Shown: in pieces, positions 1 to 7,305 of the stretch
Layout: every line of letters begins with the position of its first letter
Position numbering within the stretch: position 1 is the stretch's first letter
Source of the DNA: a virus
Virus record (IMG/VR): IMGVR_UViG_3300048597_000664
Span: 1 to 37,411 of that record
Length of the DNA stretch: 37,411 nt
Strand: one strand, 5' to 3'
Notes under the pieces: generated by a model
What the model was told of the DNA's origin: nothing
Databases searched by the model: none
Seen by the model: only the letters and a program-made list of their open reading frames with translations
Made by a program: the position numbers and the translations under genes

Positions 1-663
1 TCAGATCGGCCGGAGCTTCATGACACCCAGGATGCGGCCGACCAGGCGAAGATCGGGCGGCTCAACGGCGCGCCAGTCAAACTTGGCGCCGCTGTCGCGG
101 AGCATGCTTAGCGCCGGCCCTTCAAAGCGGCGAACCATGGCGATGTCCCGCATCATGTAGAGGTAACTGCCCTCGCGATCATGGCGATCGGCGTCGCTAC
201 AAAGGATCATGTCGCCAGCTTCCGCACCGGCATCGGCCAGCGCCGCGGGCAGGTCAGTCAGCCAGACCTTATCAGCTCGCCTGGCTTCCGGCGTCAGCCA
301 ATCGACGTGGATGGGCAAGGTGTCGACGGGATCACCGCGATCGGCAGCAGCGAGCTGCGCCAATGTATAGTGCGGCGCCATAATCCAGCGAGAATCGTCC
401 GCCTCCAGCTGCCTCGCCGCTGGGAGTTCACCGGTGATCAGCCATTCCACTGGCACTTCAAGGGCTTGTGCGATCCGTATGGCCCGGTCTGCGCCGGGCA
501 TCTGGCCATAGCGAATTTCGCTGATCGAGCCCGAGCTTATCCCGGTCTGATGGGCGAGCCAAGCCGGCGCCCGCCCCGCCAGGGCCTCGTCAATGCGCGC
601 GCCGACCGGCGAAAGAGACTTTTCGCTTGCGGACTTCCGTTTTACCGGACTATCGTTAGCCAT
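1..663 (-). CDS. CI/S24-like phage repressor
   Basis: Probable lysogeny repressor. The N-terminal third (about residues 18-75) reads as a lambda-repressor-type helix-turn-helix (WLAHQTGISSGSISEIRYG). The C-terminal half resembles the S24/LexA dimerisation fold, with a GDMILC strand and a VRRF strand where LexA has GD and VKRL. The usual nucleophile segment (GxSM) has no serine and the usual lysine is arginine, so self-cleavage looks unlikely. The longest frame starts at a TTG at 672; ATG at 663 is preferred, giving 220 residues. The gene is divergent from ner, with 28 bp between the two ATGs, the standard Mu-like early switch. The window begins exactly at its stop codon, so the phage left end lies just outside. 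The regulator role is firm; loss of cleavage is inferred from residues. Confidence 0.85.
   Translation of the reverse strand: MANDSPVKRKSASEKSLSPVGARIDEALAGRAPAWLAHQTGISSGSISEIRYGQMPGADRAIRIAQALEVPVEWLITGELPAARQLEADDSRWIMAPHYTLAQLAAADRGDPVDTLPIHVDWLTPEARRADKVWLTDLPAALADAGAEAGDMILCSDADRHDREGSYLYMMRDIAMVRRFEGPALSMLRDSGAKFDWRAVEPPDLRLVGRILGVMKLRPI
627..656 (+). promoter_or_regulatory. Candidate early promoter for ner
   Basis: TTGCGG (627-632) and TATCGT (651-656) are separated by 18 bp, and the predicted start is near 663, about 29 bp before the ner ATG. The match to sigma-70 consensus is only partial, but the position inside the repressor 5' end and over the inverted repeats is where a Mu-type early promoter should be. 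Inferred from pattern and context. Confidence 0.3.
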
Positions 664-688
664 AACGAGCAAACACCGGGAATAACGG
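637..688. promoter_or_regulatory. Operator-like nested inverted repeats at the repressor/ner switch
   Basis: The perfect dyad CGTTA-GCCA-TAACG lies at 654-667. It is flanked symmetrically by CCGTTTTACCGG (637-648) and, inverted, by CCGGGAATAACGG (676-688). A further TAACG begins exactly 20 bp after the dyad's right arm. Centres fall near 642, 660 and 682, about two helical turns apart, and the array covers the repressor start codon and the ner leader. In Mu, repressor and Ner bind this interval, and the operators also act as the transpositional enhancer. Which protein binds which repeat here is unknown. Confidence 0.5.
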
Positions 689-691
689 ACG

Positions 692-958
692 ATGCATTAC
701 GCGGACTTCCACCCTGAAGATGTGAAGGCAGCCATTCGTAAGCGCTTCGGTTCGCTTGCGAAATTTGAGCGCGAACATGGGTTGCCCGCCGAATCGGTGA
801 GCAACCTGCTCCGCGGCTTCAAGAGCCGGCGAGTCGCCTCTGTCGTTGATGCTGTGATCGCCATTGAAGCTGCCTCTGTAGCCCCGAGCCTTTCCGGTAT
901 TCCGAGTAGTAGCGCCAAAGCCCCGGTCGCGCAGCGTCAAAATGTGAAGGCTGCCTGA
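692..958 (+). CDS. ner: Ner-like DNA-binding regulator
   Basis: 88 residues. About residues 6-60 match the Ner/Nlp helix-turn-helix family: HPEDVKAAIRKRFGSLAKF, then GLPAESVSNLL and a helix with RVASVVDAV. In Mu, Ner is the first early protein; it shuts down repressor transcription and tunes early transcription by binding the c-ner interval. The gene is first of the rightward operon, diverges from the repressor and sits next to the inverted repeats. The tail after residue 60 is low-complexity (Ser/Ala/Pro). Its stop codon is followed at once by the ATG of the ParB-like gene (one base between), implying translational coupling. Confidence 0.85.
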   Translation: MHYADFHPEDVKAAIRKRFGSLAKFEREHGLPAESVSNLLRGFKSRRVASVVDAVIAIEAASVAPSLSGIPSSSAKAPVAQRQNVKAA

Positions 959-959
959 T

Positions 960-1838
960 ATGGCCGGTGACGTGTCGACGCAGGGCGCGACGGTTGGCGC
1001 CAAGGCCACTTCAGGCGCATCTAGACAGCGCCGGGTGAGCGAAAAGCTGGCGCCTCGCGCCGTCCTCGTGATCCCGGTCGACAAGATCGACATACCGTCC
1101 GATCGGCTGCGCTCTCTCAAAGAGCCGCAAGCCAAGGCCATTGGCGCAGCGATCATCGCTGATCGCCAATATGACCCGATCAGCGTCGCGCAATTGCCGG
1201 GGAGCGATCGATTCACACTGGTGGATGGCCTGCATCGTTTGGCCGGCCTGCGGCTTCATGGTGCCGATAACATCGAGGCGCGAATTGTGCCGGCTGACCG
1301 TGCTGGAAGGCGCCGACAGGAGATCGCCAGCGCCTGGGCGCGGGCTGACGAGGATGTCTTTGACCGCGCAGCAATCATCGCGGAACTGTGCGCATCAGCC
1401 AGTGACGAAGATGCGTTCCAATGCATTGGAACGGCCCTGCGCTGGGACCTGGCCGCCGCCGAAGTGCTCGGCGTCAAGAAGTCGACCATACGCAACTATG
1501 TGGCCCTCAACGAGCGGTTTGACGACGCGGCGAAGAAGCTGCTGCGACAACGCGAGATGGCCGGCCTTCTCGTGCCGCTGCTGCGGCTCGCCGCGCTGCC
1601 GCCCGAAGAACTTGCCACCGTCATGGGCTGGATCGAGCAAGGCGCCGTCGCTTCGATCGCCGAGGCGATGGATCTTCTGTTGCCGACAAAACCGCCCAGC
1701 CACGTCGCCGAAAAAGCAGCCAGATCGCTGATTAAGAAAATGGCGGACTGGGATGTCGTTGATCGCAAGCGACTGATCTCAAAACTGCTCGAAGCCTTTG
1801 ACCGCAACGGCAACCCCCGCGCGGACGGTGATGAATGA
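960..1838 (+). CDS. ParB/Srx-fold (ParB-like nuclease domain) protein
   Basis: 292 residues. The N-terminal domain (about 35-130) has the ParB/Srx pattern: VIPVDKIDIP, a LKEPQAKAIGAAI helix, then LVDGLHRLAG at 87-96, equivalent to the conserved DGxHR box of ParB/Spo0J-like proteins. A helical middle part (VLGVKKSTIRNYVALNERF) resembles the ParB helix-turn-helix region. No ParA partner is encoded nearby, so plasmid-type partition is doubtful. Orphan ParB-like proteins occur in early regions of alphaproteobacterial transposable phages, where they may act as DNA-binding regulators, CTP-dependent clamps or nucleases. Domain assignment is good; function is unknown. Its ATGA junction couples it to the next gene. 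Confidence 0.75.
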   Translation: MAGDVSTQGATVGAKATSGASRQRRVSEKLAPRAVLVIPVDKIDIPSDRLRSLKEPQAKAIGAAIIADRQYDPISVAQLPGSDRFTLVDGLHRLAGLRLHGADNIEARIVPADRAGRRRQEIASAWARADEDVFDRAAIIAELCASASDEDAFQCIGTALRWDLAAAEVLGVKKSTIRNYVALNERFDDAAKKLLRQREMAGLLVPLLRLAALPPEELATVMGWIEQGAVASIAEAMDLLLPTKPPSHVAEKAARSLIKKMADWDVVDRKRLISKLLEAFDRNGNPRADGDE

Positions 1839-2065
1839 GCCGCTACCCCAATCTCAACAGCGTATCCGGCTATGCGACGATGATCGCGGCCTGGGTCATG
1901 GCTGACCACCTTTACCGGCACGGGTTCACGAGGGAGCAGGCTGACCGCTTCGCGGCTCGTGATTTTGGCATCTCGATCGCCAAGGTTCGGAAGTGGCGCA
2001 AGGGTGAGCGCGACAAGCAGATTCGCCGCCAACTGGAGTTGAGCCTCGCAAGGTCGACGTCTTAG
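1835..2065 (+). CDS. Small hypothetical early protein
   Basis: 76 residues, starting at the ATGA overlap with the ParB-like gene. The middle, REQADRFAARDFGISIAKVRKWRKGERD, has the look of a basic helix-turn-helix (AARDFGISIAKVRKW), so a small DNA-binding protein is possible. I do not recognise the family. It lies in the early operon between the ParB-like gene and the gene preceding transposase. Confidence 0.65.
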   Translation: MSRYPNLNSVSGYATMIAAWVMADHLYRHGFTREQADRFAARDFGISIAKVRKWRKGERDKQIRRQLELSLARSTS

Positions 2066-2094
2066 GTGCGTGCCCGGCGAGGCCTTGCCGGCTG

Positions 2095-2568
2095 ATGGGC
2101 AAGCGGCGTCCCTTTGCGCCCCGCGGCCAGATGGCCTTCGACTTCGTGTCGCCGGCGCCGCCGGCCGACGCAGGCGGGTTGGCCAATCTGTCGCGCTGGA
2201 TGGCTTCAAGCTGCGGCGCGATGCTGTCCGAAGATCGCCGCCAGCGCGAGGACATCGCTGCCCGGCTGTCCGAGATGCTCGAAGAGCCGGTCAGCAAGGC
2301 GATGCTTGATGCCTATGCCAGCGAGGCGCGGGATGGCCACAACGTTTCCGCCGCCCGCTGGCTTGGCCTCATCGTCATCACCGGCCGCTATGACCTGCTC
2401 GATGCGGCGCTCGTTAAGATTGGCGCGCGTGCCCTGCAGGGCGACGAAATGGCCACCGCCAGGCTGGGCCATCTCTACGCGCTGAGGGCCGAGCTGGACG
2501 ATGAGATCAAGGCCGTCCGGCCGCTCGCAAAGCCGCTCGAACGCGCCCTTCGCGGAGGTCGCCGCTGA
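2095..2568 (+). CDS. Hypothetical early protein upstream of transposase
   Basis: 157 residues, mostly helical. The segment SKAMLDAYASEARDGHNVSAA (split by the helix ending at ARDGH), followed by RWLGLIVITGRYDLLD, resembles the core of phage CII-like regulatory proteins (a Leu-x-x-Tyr-Ala-Ser-Glu-Ala-Arg-x-x-His pattern). Proteins of this kind often precede transposase in Mu-like phages of alphaproteobacteria. The likeness is from memory and motif only, so a regulatory role is tentative. The stop TGA shares its A with the transposase ATG (TGATG), so the two are coupled. Confidence 0.7.
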   Translation: MGKRRPFAPRGQMAFDFVSPAPPADAGGLANLSRWMASSCGAMLSEDRRQREDIAARLSEMLEEPVSKAMLDAYASEARDGHNVSAARWLGLIVITGRYDLLDAALVKIGARALQGDEMATARLGHLYALRAELDDEIKAVRPLAKPLERALRGGRR

Positions 2569-4550
2569 TGCTGGCGCACGGCACCTGGCTCTCCGCCAAG
2601 GAGATCGCGGATCTCGGTCTGCCGGGCCTGCCGGCCGACAAGCGCAAGGTCTCCGAGCTGATCGCCAATGAGCGCTGGGCGACGCGCACCGGTGCTGATG
2701 GCAAGCTGCTGCACCGTGAACGGCGCGGGCGTGGCGGCGGCTTTGAGTGGCACTCGTCGCTGCTGCCAGAGCGGGCGCGGACTGAGCTGGTCCGTCGCGG
2801 CATTATCGCCGCGCCGATCGCCGACACGTCCAACGTCGTGGCGATGCCGATGCCCAAGGCGGCGCCGGGTGCGGCCTCAGCCGCCGCCTGGGCGGCATTC
2901 GAGCGGATGGGGGCCAAAGCGCAGGCCGAAGCGGCACGGCGGCTAGCAGTCATCCAGGAGGTCGAGGCGCACGTTGCCAGCGGCCTGACCAAGACGCGCG
3001 GCATCGAGATGGTTTCCACCGACAAGGACATCAGCCGCACCACGATCAACAATTGGTTCGCCCTCATCGCGGGCGTTGCCCGGCCGGACCGACTTGCGCA
3101 CTTGGCGTTGGAGAAGAAGGGCGGTGGCAAGACCGCCGAGATCGATCCGCAGCTTTGGCAGATCTACAAGTCCGACTGGTTGAGGCATGAGGGGCCGCCG
3201 ACGCACGCCAGCTGCTACTGGCGGCTGCAGCGCAAGGCTAAGGAACTGGGGCTGACCCTGCCGAGCGCCAAGACGCTGCAGCGCAAGGCCGAGCGCGAAA
3301 TCCCGCCCGAAGTCATCCTTGCCTGCCGGCATGGCCGCGACCGGGTTGCCCAGATTGTGCCCGCGCAGATCCGCACCACGGCGCACCTGCATGCCATGCA
3401 TTCGGTCAACATCGACGGCCATTTGTGGGACGTCATGGTGCGCTTCCCGGATGGGGAGGTCATGCGCCCGATGACGGTCGGCATCCAGGACCTCTACAGC
3501 CGCAAGATCCTCGCCTGGCGCACCGACAAGAGCGAAAACTCGGTCATGGTCCGGCTGGCCTTTGCCGACCTGTTCAAGAACCACGGCATCCCGCGCCGCT
3601 GCTACATGGACAATGGCCGGTCCTTCGCCGGCAAGTGGATCAGCGGCGGCGTGAAGACCCGCTTTCGCTTCAAGGTCAAGGAAGACGAGCCGCTGGGCCT
3701 GCTGCCGCTGCTGGGCATCGAAACCCACTTCGTGCTGCCGTATTCCGGCCAGTCAAAGCCGATCGAGCGCGCCTGGAAGGACTTCTGCGACTTCATCGCC
3801 AAGAGCCCGGAATTCGCCGGCGCCTATACGGGCAATTCGCCGGTGGCCAAGCCCGAAAACTACGGCAGCCGGGCGATTCCGCTGGCGACATTCGAGCAGG
3901 TGATTGCCCGCGAGATCGCCGCGCTTAACGCCAAGATGGGCCGCCGTGGTGGCAACTGCAACGGCCGCAGCTTCGACCAGACCTTTGCCGCATCCATCGC
4001 CGCCGGCGCCCCGGTTGGCCGCGCCACCGAAGAGCAGATGCGCCTGGCGCTACTGGCCGCCGACCGGGTGTTCTCGGACCGCAAGAGCGGCGCCATCTCC
4101 TTTGCCGGCAACACCTATTGGTCCGAAGGCATGCTGCAATATGCCGGCCAGCGGCTGACGATCCGCTTCGATCCGGACAATCTGCACAGCAGCGTCTTTG
4201 CCTATGACGCCAAGGGCGCGTTGATCGCCGAACTGCCGATCTGGGAAGCCAGCGGCTTCGACGACATGGCGGCCGCAAAGGTCCACGCCAAGCGCAAGAG
4301 CGACCTTCGCAAGGCGGTGAAGGCAACGGTGGAAGCCGAGCGGCTGCTGGTCGGCGACGAACTCGCCCGCGCGCTTTCGGGTCTGAGCGAGCCCGAGCCC
4401 GACATGCCGGCGCCGACAGTCATCCGCCCCGTTCGCCCCGCCCGTACCGGCCGCACGGCCGCCGCCCAGGCACCCGATTACCTCGACCGTTTCGCCGACG
4501 CGATGACGGCCGCGACCCCGAATTCTGCCGGTCTCAGGCTGGTGGAATGA
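2568..4550 (+). CDS. A: MuA-like DDE transposase
   Basis: 660 residues, about the length of MuA (663). It catalyses strand cleavage and transfer at the phage ends for integration and replicative transposition. The N-terminus (about 1-70) fits the Mu winged-helix domain (WLSAKEIADLGLPGLP, then GGGFEWHSSLLP). The RNase-H-like core carries the triad D283 (NIDGH), D348 (YMDNGRSF) and E400 (PIERAWKDFC), with spacing 65 and 52, close to MuA. A Mu-type C-terminal beta-barrel follows (VFSDRKSGAISFAGNTYW, about 505-530), then a basic helical tail suited to contact with the B ATPase. Coupled to the upstream gene by TGATG; a hairpin separates it from B. Confidence 0.97.
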   Translation: MLAHGTWLSAKEIADLGLPGLPADKRKVSELIANERWATRTGADGKLLHRERRGRGGGFEWHSSLLPERARTELVRRGIIAAPIADTSNVVAMPMPKAAPGAASAAAWAAFERMGAKAQAEAARRLAVIQEVEAHVASGLTKTRGIEMVSTDKDISRTTINNWFALIAGVARPDRLAHLALEKKGGGKTAEIDPQLWQIYKSDWLRHEGPPTHASCYWRLQRKAKELGLTLPSAKTLQRKAEREIPPEVILACRHGRDRVAQIVPAQIRTTAHLHAMHSVNIDGHLWDVMVRFPDGEVMRPMTVGIQDLYSRKILAWRTDKSENSVMVRLAFADLFKNHGIPRRCYMDNGRSFAGKWISGGVKTRFRFKVKEDEPLGLLPLLGIETHFVLPYSGQSKPIERAWKDFCDFIAKSPEFAGAYTGNSPVAKPENYGSRAIPLATFEQVIAREIAALNAKMGRRGGNCNGRSFDQTFAASIAAGAPVGRATEEQMRLALLAADRVFSDRKSGAISFAGNTYWSEGMLQYAGQRLTIRFDPDNLHSSVFAYDAKGALIAELPIWEASGFDDMAAAKVHAKRKSDLRKAVKATVEAERLLVGDELARALSGLSEPEPDMPAPTVIRPVRPARTGRTAAAQAPDYLDRFADAMTAATPNSAGLRLVE

Positions 4551-4553
4551 AGC

Positions 4554-4592
4554 GGGCGCGGCCGGGGTGGAGCCCTGCCGCGCCCTTAACCG
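4554..4592 (+). terminator. Terminator- or attenuator-like hairpin between A and B
   Basis: A perfect 9-bp GC stem, GGGCGCGGC (4554-4562) with GCCGCGCCC (4577-4585), and a 14-base loop, just after the transposase stop. Only TTAA follows, not a real T-tract, so it is a weak terminator at best. It may attenuate B, protect the A transcript's 3' end, or separate A and B expression. Confidence 0.45.
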
Positions 4593-4639
4593 GCTGGCCC
4601 TGACAAGGGTCAACAGCCACGGAAGAAGGACTGCATATC

Positions 4640-5611
4640 ATGGCTTCGCAGCCGCAGGATAGAGCCACCGAAACGGTCGATATCGATGCCGTTCGCACCC
4701 GGCTCAATGCCTACAAAATGGAACGCGGGCTCAGCTGGCAAGACCTGGCAGCGCGTGTCGGCCTGTCGCAGGGCACGCTCAGCGCCTTTGGCGTCAGCAA
4801 ATACTCGGGCGATAACGCCCGCGTCGCCGCCCAGGTCGACCGCTGGTTCACCGCCGAGATCGAGCAGGAAGCCCTGCGCCGGGCGCAGCCTATCGAGGCG
4901 CCGCGCTTCATCCCGACGCGCGCGGCCAAGCAGATCACTGCCAACCTGCACTGGGCCAAGCGCGGCAACATGGTGGTGGTCGCCGCCGCCCCCGGCTTTG
5001 GGAAGACCAGCACGCTGCGCCAGTTCGAAGAGGACGTTCCGCAGAGCTGGCTGGCGACGATGGCGCCCAGCACGGCTGGCGTCGCCACCATGCTGGCGGA
5101 GATCCTTGACGCAATGGGCGAGCGCGATGCCCGCGGCTCGCCCCAGATGTTGACGAAGCGGATCAAGGACCGGCTGCGCAGCACGAACGGCCTCATCATG
5201 ATCGACGAGGCCCAGCACCTGACCCAGGCGGCGCTGGAAGAGCTGCGCGGCCTGCACGATGTCACCAAGATCGGAATCGCGCTGGTCGGCAACGCCGGCC
5301 TGCTGTCACGGCTGGAAGGTGGCAACCGCCATGTTGCCTTTGCCCAGCTCTACAGCCGCGTCTCCATGCGCGTCGTCAGGAACCTCGCTTATGTCGAGGA
5401 CGGCGTGGCGCTTGGCCGCGCATGGGGCATCGATGACGAGCGCATGCTTGCCTGGCTGGGCGAGCTGACCGTCAAGCCCGGCGGCCTCCGCAGCGTCTCG
5501 ATGGTGATCGAGCTCGCATCGGTCCTGTGCGCTGCCGAGGACACCCCGCTTTCTTTCACCCACCTCCGCGACGCCTGGGCACAGCTCAGCACGCGTCCCG
5601 TCGCCGCCTGA
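4640..5611 (+). CDS. B: MuB-like AAA+ ATPase, transposition target activator
   Basis: 323 residues, close to MuB (312). MuB binds DNA as ATP filaments, delivers target DNA to MuA and stimulates strand transfer. The N-terminal part (about 14-60) is a helix-turn-helix (GLSWQDLAARVGLSQGTLSAF), as in MuB. The ATPase domain has Walker A AAPGFGKTS (116-124, K122) and Walker B GLIMIDEAQHL (D189, E190), then a sensor-like IGIALVGN strand. GAAGGA about ten bases before the ATG is a suitable ribosome binding site. This is the one early gene with a real gap (89 bp) before it, holding the hairpin. Confidence 0.95.
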   Translation: MASQPQDRATETVDIDAVRTRLNAYKMERGLSWQDLAARVGLSQGTLSAFGVSKYSGDNARVAAQVDRWFTAEIEQEALRRAQPIEAPRFIPTRAAKQITANLHWAKRGNMVVVAAAPGFGKTSTLRQFEEDVPQSWLATMAPSTAGVATMLAEILDAMGERDARGSPQMLTKRIKDRLRSTNGLIMIDEAQHLTQAALEELRGLHDVTKIGIALVGNAGLLSRLEGGNRHVAFAQLYSRVSMRVVRNLAYVEDGVALGRAWGIDDERMLAWLGELTVKPGGLRSVSMVIELASVLCAAEDTPLSFTHLRDAWAQLSTRPVAA

Positions 5612-5623
5612 AGGAGAAGACCG

Positions 5624-5890
5624 ATGGCCACCGTTCCCGCCACTGTTGCCGATGCGATCCGCCAGATCCGCACGGCTATCAAGATCCTTGGCGTCCTCGA
5701 AGCGAAGGGCGAGATCGACCGCCGCGAAGTCCAGACTGCCGACGCGACCATCGAGGCCGGCCTGATGGTGATCGAGCGGCTGCTCGACGGGCCGGAGCCG
5801 ATGCCGGTCCTGACCCTGGCAGAGGTAGCTGCCCGCGCCAAGGCGCGCCCAAAGCCCGAGTTGACGTGCATCTCGGGAGACCGGGCATGA
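5624..5890 (+). CDS. Small hypothetical protein after MuB
   Basis: 88 residues with a strong AAGGAG before the ATG. Predicted mostly helical: VADAIRQIRTAIKILGVLEAKGEIDRREV is amphipathic, and the second half is LTLAEVAARAKAR. Similar small helical genes follow B in other alphaproteobacterial Mu-like phages, but I do not recognise a named family. The stop overlaps the ATG of the next gene (ATGA). Confidence 0.65.
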   Translation: MATVPATVADAIRQIRTAIKILGVLEAKGEIDRREVQTADATIEAGLMVIERLLDGPEPMPVLTLAEVAARAKARPKPELTCISGDRA

Positions 5891-6510
5891 CGCCCGACCT
5901 CGACGACTGGGGCCGCGAGCGCAGCTTTACAGCGCCACCGCCCGCACCGCCGGCCGGCCCGGCCGGCCAAGCGTTCTTCACCAAGAAGCGCGGCACGGCA
6001 GACCTCGAAAACAGGGTGGCCGAGCTGGAAGCCATGATCTGCCGCAGCGGCGAAACCGCCAAGCGGCGGATCGACGAGCTGGAGGCGCGGGTCAAGGAGC
6101 TTGAAGATCTGGTCATCACCAGCGGCGACATGCCTGTCGGCGTCGCGCTCAGCGCGCCGTGGGTGCAACGCCTGGTCGTCGTTGTCGCCGATCATTGGCA
6201 GGTGTCGGCCATGGCGCTTGTCGGCAGGGGCCGCACCGCCTGCGTCACGCGGCCGCGGTTCGTGCTGTGCTGGCTGCTCCGTCAATCCACCGATTACTCG
6301 CTGCCGATGATCGCCCGGATGGTCGGATACCTTGATCACACCGCCGCCGTTCATGCCCTCAACCGCGTCAACGACTGGCGCGAAAAAGACGAGGTCGTGC
6401 AGCACGAGACCAATCAGCTGCTGATCATCGCGCGTCGTCTTCACGCCGACTGGGCAGCCGCCGCGATCCAGCGGCGGGAAGGCCTGACTACCGAGCAGGT
6501 GACGCAATGA
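5887..6510 (+). CDS. DnaA domain IV-like protein with coiled coil
   Basis: 207 residues from the ATGA overlap at 5887; the frame is open further upstream but overlaps the preceding gene there. Proline-rich N-terminus (about 17-30), then a coiled coil (about 38-78, ENRVAELEAM and ELEARVKELEDLV), then a C-terminal domain (about 95-180) like DnaA domain IV: VADHWQVSAMALVGRGR, TRPRFVLCWLLR, SLPMIARMVGYLDHTAAVHAL. DHTAAVHA (150-157) matches the DnaA signature DHTTVLHA. There is no AAA+ motor. DnaA domain IV recognises DnaA boxes in oriC and promoters, so this may bind host origin-type sites as a coiled-coil dimer. The fold is well supported; the role is inferred. Confidence 0.8.
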   Translation: MTPDLDDWGRERSFTAPPPAPPAGPAGQAFFTKKRGTADLENRVAELEAMICRSGETAKRRIDELEARVKELEDLVITSGDMPVGVALSAPWVQRLVVVVADHWQVSAMALVGRGRTACVTRPRFVLCWLLRQSTDYSLPMIARMVGYLDHTAAVHALNRVNDWREKDEVVQHETNQLLIIARRLHADWAAAAIQRREGLTTEQVTQ

Positions 6511-6710
6511 GCGCCGCCCTCGCTTTCTGGCAGGCGCGACCCACACCTCTGCGGCAGGTCGCTTTCGGCCTGCTCTACTACCCCGGCGTGCGCTGCCCAT
6601 TCTGCGGCGGCCGCCAGTTCCATGTCCGCACGATCACCGCCGAATGCGCCACCTGCGAGGCCGCGCTGATCGTCTCAAACCCTTCTGAGGAGGTCCTTTA
6701 CCATGGCTAA
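6507..6710 (+). CDS. Small zinc-ribbon protein
   Basis: 67 residues. Two CxxC pairs (C30/C33 in CPFC and C47/C50 in CATC), 14 residues apart, make a probable four-cysteine zinc ribbon. Such miniature ribbons bind nucleic acid or protein partners; none can be named here. Starts at an ATGA overlap with the DnaA-like gene and ends inside the gam start region, whose ribosome site (GAGGAGG) lies within this gene. Confidence 0.75.
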   Translation: MSAALAFWQARPTPLRQVAFGLLYYPGVRCPFCGGRQFHVRTITAECATCEAALIVSNPSEEVLYHG

Positions 6711-7305
6711 AACTGCCCGCCGCAAGGCCGAACGACTGCCCGCCGCGTCGTCGACCGGCGAAGCGATCCAGCTGCTCACCCGCTATGCCGAGCTCGACGC
6801 CCAGCTCGACGCGCGCAAGGCGCGGGTGGATGCTGCCATCGCTTCGCTCAAGGCCCAGGCCGACGAGCTGGATGCACCGGCGATCGCCGAGCAGAAGCAG
6901 ATTTTCCTCAAGCTGAAGCCTTGGTGGGCCGTATCCGGCGCCGACATCGCCGGCGAGCGCAAGACGTGGGAGCTGGGCGGCTGCCTGATCGGCCACCGGA
7001 CCAGCAACCCGGCGCTCGGCCACCCGACGCCCGAGCGTGTGGCAGTTGCCCTGCTGAAGAGCCAGGGCTGGTGGGGCCTTCTCCGCATCAAGACCGAGCT
7101 CGACAAGCCGGCGATCGTCACGGCGATCCGCATGCTCGAGCATGCACCGCCGGAGGACAACGAGGCGCTCGACTGGCTGAAGGCGCAGGGCTTCTCGATC
7201 GTCCAGAAGGAGGAGTTCTTCATCGACCGGCTGCCGCCGAAGGGCGAGGCCACCGAGGTGGTCGTCGACCCGGCTGCTGCCCAGGCCCAGCAGGTGGCGG
7301 CATGA
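6703..7305 (+). CDS. gam: Host-nuclease inhibitor Gam
   Basis: 200 residues, matching the Mu Gam family. Gam binds linear double-stranded DNA ends as a dimer, shields them from RecBCD-type exonucleases, and is an orthologue of bacterial Ku. The first half is a long helical region (TGEAIQLLTRYAELDAQLDA and on); the second half is the beta-rich Gam core (RKTWELGGCLIGHRTSNPAL, then WGLLRIKTELDKPAI). The C-terminal EEFFIDRLPP is typical of the family, where equivalent positions read EFxIEP. A strong GAGGAGG precedes the ATG. The gene overlaps the zinc-ribbon gene by 8 bp and the next gene by ATGA. Confidence 0.93.
   Translation: MAKTARRKAERLPAASSTGEAIQLLTRYAELDAQLDARKARVDAAIASLKAQADELDAPAIAEQKQIFLKLKPWWAVSGADIAGERKTWELGGCLIGHRTSNPALGHPTPERVAVALLKSQGWWGLLRIKTELDKPAIVTAIRMLEHAPPEDNEALDWLKAQGFSIVQKEEFFIDRLPPKGEATEVVVDPAAAQAQQVAA

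Noticed and set aside
1-700. Phage left end, transposase end-binding sites and target duplication
   Set aside because: The window begins at the repressor stop codon; the ends must lie outside and no terminal repeat can be seen.
5389-6600. Minus-strand open frame of 403 codons
   Set aside because: Antisense to MuB end and the DnaA-like gene, with shadow-type composition.
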